A DNA stretch of 64,000 nucleotides from Pilasporangium apinafurcum (Eukaryota; Oomycota; Peronosporomycetes; Pythiales; Pythiaceae): positions 433,603 through 497,602 of the forward strand of contig BCKE01000020.1 of the NCBI GenBank assembly GCA_001600495.1, in the 5' to 3' direction. Under the pieces are notes generated by a model. That model was not told the DNA's origin and made no database searches. It saw only the letters and a program-made list of their open reading frames with translations. The first letter of the stretch is position 1, and each line of letters starts with the position of its first letter. A program made the translations under genes and the position numbers. Shown in pieces: positions 9,418 to 19,755 of this stretch.

Positions 9418-12400
9418 TTAGTTACCGCAAGATTTTGCAACAAAGCTCAACGACAAAGGACTGCTTTTTCTTTTTTTTACCTGCTTTTTAAACTTTAAGA
9501 TTTCCGCGTTCTTGAGTGCAATGGCGTTTTGATGGATACGTTCCATGTTCAATTTCTCCAACTGACTAGATTGCATGGCTTGATTCAAGAGCACCTTGAG
9601 TTCTGCCTCTCGCAGCTGATGTTTCTGGGTCAGTGTCTCTACTTTCAGTTCCAAAGATCGATACTGCAGCATGGACGGCGTCTGCGGGATGGTCAGCTGC
9701 TCTTGCAATCGAGAAACTTCATCTTCCAATAGTGGGATTTGATCGACCAGATCTTGCAACGATCGTTTCTCCTTTGCTAGTTCATGAGTGAGCCCTTGTA
9801 GATGCTGGATTTCCTTGAGATTGTCAGTTATTTGTGCTTGAGCATTTTGAAGCGAAGTAGACTGTTCAATAAGCTTCTGTTCCAGAGCGATAGTCTTCTC
9901 CTTTGCTGCGGCCAATTTAGTCTCGTATTTTTGGCGAATCGATTCCATATTGCTGTTGTAATCAGCAATTAATTGCTCCTTCTCCATCTTAGCTCGCTTG
10001 CCGCTTTCTTCTACCAGATCTTGAACAGCGTGCCTGGTCTGGTTTTCCAGCGATTTATCTGCTTGAGATGTAGTTGTCATTTTATTTAGGCTCTCGAGGG
10101 TACTCAGTGTTTGCACCAAATGCGCACGAGCGTCTTCACTTGCGCGTAACTGAGCCTCTAAGCTTGCGTTCCGTTCGATAAGCTCATCTTCAACCGGTCC
10201 ATGGCTTCGATTAGTGGTTGAATCAGTTGCGCCGCTTACTGTAGAATGACGTTTTGTCGTTTCCAGCTGCTCTTGATTATGAAGAGTTGCTTTTAATTTT
10301 TTGACTTCGGCTTCATTTTCTCGTAATTGCCGCTGCAAATTGCCGATGATGATCGTCGCATCAGCGTATGATGGATTTAACTGGTCTTGGTTCCCGTTAT
10401 TCACAGCTCCATACTGCTGTTTTCTGAGTGATCTGTATTTCATTTCCCACTTGCGCTCGACCTCTTTGATCTTGTCTGTGTAAAATTTTCGTACACGCTT
10501 CAACTCCTCTTCTGGATTGACGTCGTGAGTACCAGTATGTCGCTGATGTGGTCGTTTCTGGGTATACGGACGTAAATCACGCTTTTCCAACATCATTTCC
10601 AACTCTTGAATTCGTTTGTGGTATTGATGCACCAGTTTCTCTTGCTGTTGGCGAAAACTTTCCAGCTTTCTCTGATTATTCACGTGCAACTGTTCCATCT
10701 CTTCTTCTATAGCATGAAGTTTTCGCTCGTACTCCATCTCTAATGCTTTTGTTTTCGACTCTTCTTCCGCTTTTCGTGACGCGAGAATTAAATTGACGAC
10801 GCTATCTGGATGGCGCTTTCGCATAGCTTCCTCCATTTCTAATAAACGACTTTCCAGTTCTTGAATGCGCCGAATATCTGCAGCAGAGCGATGATAACGG
10901 ACATGCTTCATGGATGATTGCGATGGGGATGTCGCGCTTGCTGGTCTGGTTCCTTTCCATTGTTCAGGTTTTGATTGTAAACGATTAATTTCAGAACTTA
11001 ACTGTGCGATCTGATCTTTTAAGCGTTGAATCTCATCGTCTTGATCGTCCAGTAGGCGCTGATTCTCCACATACCAGTCAATTTTCTTCTGCATCCCCGC
11101 CAGTGTGTGATCATATTCCTTTTTCCTCATCTCCAACTCTGACTTCAAATCTTGAATATATCGGGACTCTTCTGCCATTTTATCCATGGTGACACCCTCG
11201 TAACGGCACTCGAGCTCCTTCTTCGCCTTTTTCACTTGGTCTAGTGCCACCTTCAGTTCGTTCTCCTTTTGTTGATGCGTTACCCGAACATTAGCAAGCT
11301 CTTCTTTCAACGACATAGCATATGCCTCAGCCTCCAACCGAGCGGCAACAGCAGCATGGTATTGACTCTTGTGGCTATCGAAGCCTGATACCGTAGCAAC
11401 CGCTGGCGATACTTTACTCGCTTCCAGTTGCTCACGCAGCTGTTTTAACTGAGCCTTCAATACTTCGTTCTGTTGATGAACATCATATTGAACATCATGC
11501 GTGATTTGCTTGAGTTGTCGCATCAGCTGTTCGTTCTCTTTCTGGTATGCTTCGATGAGATGATCTTGTGTCTTGATTTCGTTCTCAAGTCTGGCATAAT
11601 CTTCTTTCGAGAGTACTACCGAATCGTCCACATGATGGCTCTTCTTCTCTCCATCATAGACTGGTAATGACGCGGGATTCAATTGCGATTGTATTTTTTT
11701 GATACCGTCAGGATGGTCGGCATTATTCTCGGACTGGATATAGCTTTTCAATTGAATGATTTGGCGTTGGGCTTGTTGCAACCGAAGCATTAGTTCGCTT
11801 TCTCTTGACGTGCTCGAACGCAGTGAGTGCATCCTTTGTCGTTGATCTTTTAATCGGCTCGATTCCCTCATAAATTCATCGATTTCTGCCAGTTCATTTA
11901 CTATTTGTGAGGCTGGCTCGAGCAATGCTTCTTCGGCCGGAATATGCTTGGGAACTGTCGTGGTAACCTTGGCAGAGACGGAAATTGGGTCAGAAATGAA
12001 GCGTAACGATGATACATGACTCTGAAGATGGTGAAAACGGTCTGCTTGAGTCCATACAGGCACAGGTTGCTTTATCACAACTGATTGGGAATGCAATAAA
12101 TCGTCTCTTGGTGGGGATTCCCGCAGTGGTATCGGATCCCTAAAGGGTAAGCATAATCATCACGTAGTTAGATAAACAAGCTTGTAGCTTATATCGAGAA
12201 AGTAAATGCATACAGCGAAAACGAATCGATATCGTCACCCTCAGGTTCATCATCTGGCGGTGGAGGCGGAGGTGGTGACTTCATAATCAATATAATGTTT
12301 TGAGTGAAAGAGTAAAATTCGCTTTTGGGTCTAGAGACAGAACTTACCGAAGGAGGTGGGTCGTGTGCCTCTGTTATTGTAGATGGGATCACCGTATAAC

Positions 12401-14767
12401 CTCCACTTGCGTCAGAATTAGCAGGAGCTTCTTGTATCGGTGATGCTAACTCTTGCTTTGGTAAGTTTTCGCTCAAATCTGCGTAGAAATCACCGTATTT
12501 TCTCGCTAATAGGATATCTAAGTCGACGTCTTGTTCATACACATCAGCAACAGTACCATCCAGCGCCATACTACCCTTCATGCTAGGTACATCTTCCTGC
12601 TCAAAGTTTTCGTCTCCATACTCAGCACTCTCGTCTTCTCGTGACTGCTGGGATTGTTCACTTGACATCTGCAACAGAAACAGTTCTTATATAGTATGTA
12701 TTCATCATTAAACGCATCAATCTAGAAAAGATGTACCTTAACTGGGGGCACATCCGCTGGAAACTCGTCCTCTTTAGTGCCTGGTTCATCCGCCTATAGA
12801 ATAGAAATTATAAACAATAATTACCATCAGACAGCGAGCGAAGTACACACCTCAAATTCATCTTCGTCGTAGCCAAATATCCCAGTGTCATCTATACTCG
12901 CAGCGTTTACTACGGGCGGATCTGGTTCCTCGATGTTCCGATTATGAGTTTCCTTAGCTGCATCTAATGACGCATCAAGCGCAAAAAATTCCTGTTTGCC
13001 GAACAATCCAATACAATACAGTTTATGTAGTATGTGTGCATAGATGATAGCTGGTTTAATACAGAAACTTTACAGTACCTTCATCTTGTCAAACTGACTC
13101 ACAAATGTGGGTTCATGGGGTTCTGAGACTCTAGACGAAGCCATTTCCACATCTCTAGCAGTTGTCTGATCCAGCTCAAAATCATCGTCGTCATACTCCT
13201 CGTCTGCACCATCTTGATAACTTTTATCGGTTGCCAGGAACGATCCGCGTTGCTGTCCGTATCTGAATTGTGTTGCTGAAGATGTGGAAATAAAACGTTA
13301 AGATTGTGTCTTCATACAATCGATAACGCTTAAGATAAAATCACGCACTTACTCATTTCGCTTTCTTCCAGCGCATCAACATTGACAGCAAACTTGTCAC
13401 TGTTCATACTTGACTACTCAACACACGCATAAACATTGGATCATCAGAATATAAAACACCAGAGCGGATGTCCATACAAGATTGCCCGAGCATGCATTCT
13501 GCAGGAAGTTGTAAAATAATTAATAGACAACAAACCAATGACAGTCGTGAGCGCTCGAACGTTCGCTTCGCATGCACTCCAACCTAGATGCAAATAAATA
13601 TTCAGAAGATCACCAAAGTGGTACGAACAAAACACCAATGGATACCTCAAAATCTGCTGAGCTCATTCCTAACGAGTCCAACATGCTTAACCGCTTCACA
13701 TTGTTGTATTCGTCTTCGTCCTTGTCCATATCATCTTCTTGTTTTGACTGCTTCTGTTCGGCAGCAGCTACTGATAACGTAGGTTCTGTTTTCGAAGACT
13801 TTGGCAATGCTTTTGCAAGCTCTCTACTAATGCTATTACTAGTGTCCTAAAGCACAAACATATTAGATGGTGTAATAAGCAAAAATAGGTAGCTTTCATG
13901 ATTCTCATGGCAATCATCGTCACCTCTTCGTCATCCTCGTCGTCATCATCATCTTCTTTCTCTTCAAGTGTTGTCTGAGGGAGTGCGGAGCTTCCCGTTC
14001 GTTTCAGAATTTGTGCAACTCTTTCCTCTAAGGACACCGCACTCTTCATCTAGCAATAAAAGATCATCAAGCTGACGTGAGGGGTGCTCCATAATTACAA
14101 TAACTAATGATGGACGGACCAGAACAGACTTACGGATTTCTTTGCAGCAGCTGGTGCACCTTTCTTCTGCTTCTTCTCTTTCAGTCGCTTTTGTTCGTTG
14201 TCGCTGTCATCTTTCAAATGGTACGAAGAGTCCAAGTCAAATGCGTACGGATCAATGCTGTGAGCCAGTTTTCCGACCAATTCGGACAAAATATTATCAG
14301 TGACGACACATATACATGCGCATCAATGCAATCCAATCCAATCCATACGTTGGGTCCTCACGCGTCCCTCTCGCGGAAGAATAACTAGGAGGAGGCGATT
14401 CTTCTTCCTCGTCCTTTCGTTTCTTCTTCGTCTTTTTCTTAGTGTCCTTCTGCAAGAGTTTGAACGACGCCAAGAGTGATGCTGCACTGGCTGTAACAGC
14501 GGCGGCTGAGGATGCAGAAGTATACGCTCGCTGTGCCGATTTTCCCGATTGCTTCTTTGTGTTGGTCTTGGATTTGAGTGCAATATTCATCGAGGATGTG
14601 GACATGGAATCGTCATCTTCTTGCAAAAATCTGTCAATCGGTTGTACGAAACACGACGAAAAGACAGGCATGCACTGCGTAAACATCTGGCGCGAGGATA
14701 AAATATATGTCACATGGATATGCATCGTTTACCGTTCAAACTCTTCCTCATCCGAGTCATCCGCCAT
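9418..14767 (-). CDS. CEP162: CEP162/KIAA1009-like centriolar coiled-coil protein, about 14 exons
   Basis: Predicted centriole distal-end/transition-zone protein. Exon 1 (14733-14767) encodes MADDSDEEEFER and joins exon 2 (14349-14630) to give EEFERFLQEDDDSM, the short N-terminal signature of CEP162 proteins. Later exons at about 14134-14257, 13924-14049 and 13646-13846, then several between 13.6 and 12.2 kb, keep one frame across GT-AG junctions and encode acidic, Ser-rich, disordered sequence with recurring DEEYDDDDFE-like clusters. The last exon (9418-12139, about 900 codons) is almost continuous coiled coil, as in animal CEP162, which binds microtubules and recruits transition-zone proteins. 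Exons between 13.35 and 13.65 kb are uncertain: one may be only about 21 nt. The total length of roughly 1400 aa agrees with the family. The gene implies a ciliated (zoospore) stage. Confidence 0.75.
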
Positions 14768-14966
14768 TTTCTTCGCTCCGACGCCGCATTCAGCATGTTG
14801 TATGTCACTAAATCAATTTACGGTCATGTCACAGTTACGGGGTATTTTAAAGTACGATTTTCCATGATTGTTTTACCGTGAAAACTCTATTAGAGAACCT
14901 ATGCGCACTTTCCTCTGTGGCAGCATTGGAATTTCCTACAAGTGAAGAAGCAAAGCAGCGGTGAGA
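14768..14966. promoter_or_regulatory. Compact bidirectional promoter (CEP162-like / eIF4E2-like)
   Basis: Only 199 bp separate the ATG of the CEP162-like gene (minus, 14767) from that of the class II eIF4E gene (plus, 14967), so both promoters and both 5' leaders must lie here. The DNA is AT-rich in the centre. No TATA-like box is obvious. Confidence 0.4.
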
Positions 14967-16270
14967 ATGGCGGAAGAAAAACGAACCGGTAAGGACGAAC
15001 TCATGAAAGAGAAGAGTGGTGCTGTGTATTTCAAGAATATAGAGAAGCTCTCTCTTCACACTGCACCTTTTGTTATGCTCGACAATCGAGGAAATGTAAT
15101 CCATCTTAACTTGTCTCTTTGTCATAGGTGAAAACAAAGGTGACAAGACGGCAGGTGAGACGCCGATCCAGAACATGTACAGCTTCTGGTACATCAAGCG
15201 TAATACGGGAAACAAGGGTGTCGCGGTGTGTTTCTTGAACTTTGCGTGCATTATTGTTTACTTGTGTATAACGAATGCTCCAATATGGATGTGCTTGCTG
15301 GTTGGCAGCAATCCAATGTCCAGGAGAGCTATGAGAAAAGTATTAAAGAATTGGGCGAATTCAAGACGGTAGGAACACGCATTGGATGTGGCTATTGTCT
15401 ACGACTCTTTTAACCCTTGAAAATTTGTATAGGTGCAAGGCTTTTGGCGCATTTATAACCACCTTGTGCGTCCAAATGATTTGCCGAATACAATGGACTA
15501 CCATTTGTTCAAAACCGGCATCAAGCCAATGTGGGAGGACGCAGCAAATCGACGCGGCGGGAAATGGATGGTTCGTCTTCGCAAGGGCATTGCATCGCGC
15601 TATTGGGAAGATCTGGTAGGCATGCGGAAACCATCAATCTACCATTTGTTTGGATGAGAATCTATTGATGAAGTTTGCTATTCTTTGAATTTTGTGACAC
15701 GACAGGTGCTCGCAATTATCGGGGAGCAGTTTGATGTCGGCAATGAAATATGTGGTGCCGTCATCTCCATTCGCTACAATGAAGATATCATTTCCCTCTG
15801 GAACCGCAATGCCGACAACAATGAAGCCTGCTATCGCATTCGGTGAGTTGTCCATCTAGAAGTGGATCCACTCAACCATATAATGATCTGATTATATTTT
15901 TTTGTTGCTCGCCAGTGACACTATGCGTAAAGTTCTCAACCTACCGCAGTTCGTGGCGCTAGAGTACAAGCGTCACGACACTTCACTGAACGACAGCTCC
16001 AGCTTCCGTAACACGACGGTGTGGCGAGCGGAAAATTCTGGATCGAATCCAAATGCGAGTGGAAACGCCAACAATATTAACAACAGCAACAGTAACAACA
16101 ACAACAGCAGCAGCAGCAACAGTGGCAACAATTCGAGCGGACGCTTCTCGCGTGACAAGCAGAGCACCCATTCTCGTTCTGCGTGGGGGCGTGATAACAA
16201 ACGATCGTACTTTTCAAAATCGAGCAGCGGGATCAATGATGATAGTGAAGGCAACACTGCACGCGAATAG
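14967..16270 (+). CDS. EIF4E2: Class II eIF4E (4EHP/eIF4E2-like cap-binding protein)
   Basis: mRNA cap-binding protein reconstructed from six exons. Exon 1 is 14967-14988 (MAEEKRT). Later exons give TPIQNMYSFWYIKRNTGNKGVA, then ESYEKSIKELGEFKTV, then QGFWRIYNHLVRPNDLP with MWEDAANRRGGKW, then IIGEQFDVGNEICGAVISIR and finally DTMRKVLNLP. The tyrosine in ESYEKSI replaces the first cap-stacking tryptophan of canonical eIF4E, as in human 4EHP (SYEQNIKQIGTF), so this is class II. The WED motif of the second cap contact is intact. Class II proteins usually repress particular mRNAs because they bind eIF4G poorly. The C-terminal tail is unusual: about 80 residues of Asn/Ser-rich low complexity then Arg/Ser-rich sequence, encoded by AAC/AGC repeats around 16045-16135. 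Confidence 0.92.
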
Positions 16271-16410
16271 TTGGGCGAAAAGTGTATCGTAATAGATCAA
16301 GGCGTGCTGAGAAAGAAACAAAATTTGCTATATTGGTTACCGAAGGCGGTGATGGTATAGTACACGTGCGCGGTTGTTACATCAATGTGACTGTCACTTC
16401 TCTATGTATT

Positions 16411-18717
16411 TTAGTCGTGCAAACTGATTTCACTCATTTCCAGGTCGGGCGCGTTCTCTGCCTCATCCTGCTCCTGCTCATCCTCCATCGTCGTTCGTGT
16501 CACGCGCGTATCACGAGGTGACTTCTTGTCGTCTCGCTCGCCAGGTGTGTTGAGATTCAGCGAAGCATATTGGTTTCTCCACTTTTTGTACATTTGCAGC
16601 ACCAGCATCGACCCAATGACAGCAGCCGCGATCAACGACAAGATTAACAGCACTGTGCCTAGAATGCTTTGCGTGGCGTTTGCTTCATCCTCCGAGTTAG
16701 TTTGCTCTGTTGCGTCCATATCATTATCAGCAGATGCATCCAACTCAGCTGCAGCAGATGCATAATCCAATTCAATAGATGAAACATTAAAGTGGTCCTC
16801 AAGTCCGCGGATAAAATCGGCAATGACAGGGAAGTTGGGCGTTCCGACGCCAGTAATCGCGTCCCAGCCGATCGTGGCACCAAAGGAATCGTCACAGACC
16901 GTACGACCACCCCTTGAAGCGCCATTGTTACCCACCACGATATCATTGAATGCCAATGGATTCGCATCAGCCAGATAATACAGAAGTGGATTGAGGAATC
17001 CCAATGTACTCTTTCCAGCGTTAAGTCGAATATCATTCCAAAGTGTGACCATCGCGGCGACAGTTGGCGTGGAAGCTGATGTTCCAGACACTGCGCTCCG
17101 TCCACCGCTCTTGTAGACAATATAGGAAGCCCCCAATGCTGCAATATCCGGGTACGCTCGCCCGCTGGCGTTGAAGAATCCATGGGACTTGGGAATGTGG
17201 CGCGATTGCAAGTATCGCTCTACTGTTTTGCGTTGATACTCAGGCATGGGATAGATGTCGGAAAACCCGCCGCCAGTGGTGATGATTCCTCCAATTTCCG
17301 AACTACAAGGCACTTCGTCTTCAGTCTTGAAGAACGGTTTGCTGAAATCCTGAGCGGATAATTGCATGGTCGCCCCGACTGTCGTAATGTACGGACTACT
17401 GGACGGCCATTGCGGGCCACCTTTCTTGCAGATATCCGCGACAGGGATCTTCTCAAACTCTGGACGCAAGCCTGCAGCACCGTCATCACCACTGGCGACC
17501 AGTACAGTGATCCCTCGTAGCCCCATCTGAATCAAAAGCGAATCCAAACTGCGCGCGTATTCTGCTGATCGATGAAAAATATTTTCTTCGTCGTCTGAGT
17601 AGCTGATTGAAACTACAAACGGCGGGTTCTCCAGATCCAGCACTTGCTGCGCAAACTCCACAAAGGGTTCGTCTTCAGACGAGTACGGATTACTACCAGC
17701 CATCGTAAATACGTATGTTGTAGCGTTCCTTGCCACACCGGTGATGTACTGAATATCCAACGACGCCTCTGTGCCTCCAACAGCTGCATTGTTCTTTCGA
17801 TCGCCTTTTTCAATGATGTTCGGTAGAGATGTACCAGGCAGAAATTCTTTATAGAACTTTTCGAGATCTGACGGGTTCCAGCTTTCTGTGTAAAACGATG
17901 AGATCGCCTGGGTGTTCTGATCATTCGTGACCACCAAATCATCCGGAATGTTGTATGTCTGGCGGATGATCGCGAGAGTTCCTCCTCCAAGAGAAGCTTG
18001 CTCGCCAGCGCCTGCTTGCTGACTCAACTCGGTGGTCGCACCGAGTGTGCGAAGTCGAAATGGATGCGTAGTGACACTCACAAATGCAACGAACGGCTCT
18101 AAATGTTCTGGAATAGTGGGCTCTTGAGACGCTCGAAGGACTCGTTTATGTGGATGATATAAATGCTGAAATTCATGCAGTTCAATGCTCAAAAGCTCCT
18201 CCAGCTTCCGAACTTGAATTGATACCTTAAACATATTGGAGCCGGGGAAAAACGTGCCTGAGCTGGACAGTGTAGATAACTCCCTGTCGTCTTGATCATC
18301 TTCTTGGGCGATAAAGGGCCTTATCCACTCACGAATCGCGTCTACTGCTCCCTCCACGGGTCGAGATAGATGATATACTTCTTCCTGTGCTAAATATTGT
18401 CCATATTTGGCATTCCTAATCATTTTCACCTTTGATATTAAACAATCTCTTCCATTTCTTAAATCACACACCATAAGCATAAACACTTACGTTGGCTCCG
18501 AGATTTCCCAAAGCTGTCTTTCCATCTCAGCAAAGTTTTCCATATGCAGGCCAATCGTGAGCGGCACATACGCGTCGATATCGGCACGTTCCGCTTTCCT
18601 GTACACTTCGCTGGTAAACCCATTTAGTGATACACCGTTCACGTAGGGTAACGACGTCATGATTACCAGCAGCACCACGAGCAAGCCGAGACGTAATACG
18701 GCCATCCTTCCTGCCAT
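16411..18717 (-). CDS. TPP1: Tripeptidyl peptidase I-like sedolisin (S53) with C-terminal membrane anchor
   Basis: Acid serine peptidase, about 740 aa from two exons (18491-18717 and 16411-18415); the 75-nt intron joins SEPT to NAKYGQYLAQEEV, the conserved pro-domain block. A signal peptide begins at MAGRMAVLRLGLLVVLLVIM. The catalytic Glu/Asp pair is in GGTEASLDIQY, the oxyanion Asp in VLVASGDDGA and the nucleophile in SGTSASTPT, all intact. The calcium-site region GWDAITGVGTPNF is present. Unlike lysosomal TPP1, the chain continues through an acidic linker, one hydrophobic span (LGTVLLILSLIAAAVIGSMLVL) and an acidic cytosolic tail of roughly 65 residues, implying a type I membrane-anchored enzyme of the endolysosomal/vacuolar system or cell surface. 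Convergent with eIF4E2 (140 bp). Confidence 0.93.
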
Positions 18718-18995
18718 TTTACGGCCAACTGGCACGCTGGGAAGAGAAAATGCGCACGCGTTTGCGCGCGTCTGCCGCTGCATCGTCGTCGTCAGCTGCT
18801 TCGTGCGACTTCCAGAACTTACCCACCCACCATGAATAATCCAAATATAACCCAATTTCTATATCAAATAATTGGGTAAATGATATTGAAGTTATGAAAA
18901 ACCCCGTCAAATGGTTTTTATAGATGGAGAGATGGCTACTTTTCTTGTGATGGGCTCTCTTTTCACTTCATGCATGTGTTGTTTTACATTGCGCT

Positions 18996-19574
18996 CTAGT
19001 AGAATTTGGTCCGCTCATCGAAGAAATCAGCTAAATAGGTGCGAGGGTCCTCGGGGCGATCTTTGATGGCGGAAGTTATGGCCAAAGCCATCAGATGCCG
19101 TACTTTCCGATCAAAATACTGCTGTCGCTTTATTTCCTAAAGGATAACAAATCATTACCGTCACCATCAAGTAGAAAGTCGTAATGTGGTATCATTGTCA
19201 AGTGACAAACCCAAGAGAAAAACTTACGGCGTAGTTGTACTTGTTCAGTGTGAGTGTGCCGCGCAAAGCATGTGCCAAGAAATCCGCTGTTTGGTCCGGC
19301 TGATAAAGCAACACTTCTTCGATGGCTTTATTCAGAATCGGATCCAGATGCTTCGTCATGTAATCGTAGTGACCATGCAATGCCTGCTCAAGATGTGGGT
19401 CATGCTCTCTATACCGTCTTTGCTCTATGAACAGATACATTGCACAATATCAATTGTCCATCACCAAAGACAAGTGCCTAGATGTGTATTCACCAAAGTT
19501 GAAGACTTACCATCGTGAACTAGAGCTGCGATGGCTGCACCTTTGTTCCGATCCTTGAAATCACCGTAGTCCAT
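18996..19574 (-). CDS. Small protein with two DPY-30-type motifs (probable axonemal/ciliary)
   Basis: Three exons reconstruct a protein of roughly 140 aa. Exon 1 (ATG at 19574) gives MDYGDFKDRNKGAAIAALVHD, exon 2 runs from EQRRYREHDPHLEQAL to LTLNKYNYA, and exon 3 runs from EIKRQQYFDRK to ADFFDERTKFY. Two stretches fit the DPY-30/RIIa dimerisation pattern: LDPILNKAIEEVLLYQPDQTADFLAHALRG and LMALAITSAIKDRPEDPRTYLADFF (given here as separate motifs). DPY-30 motifs dock onto amphipathic helices in radial-spoke and protein-kinase-A-anchoring complexes and in COMPASS. With a CEP162-like gene nearby I favour a flagellar role, but chromatin function cannot be excluded. The stop is at 18996-18998. 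Confidence 0.65.
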
Positions 19575-19755
19575 GTTCTACGTAGCTTTTCGCTTCTTGG
19601 AAAGTCGCAGAAGTTCATTCATATGCTCAGACTTCGAGCATATTTTTAGCTTGCTGGCAGTAAACCAGTGGCAGCTCTTGTTCCTAAATAATGCCAAACA
19701 ATATGGATATATTTTGTCGAATCCAGCCAAGATCTCTGTATACTTCTTTATTGTA

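Noticed and set aside
15973-16257. Leucine-rich minus-strand frame resembling a membrane helix
   Set aside because: It is the reverse reading of the Asn/Ser codon repeat in the eIF4E2 tail.
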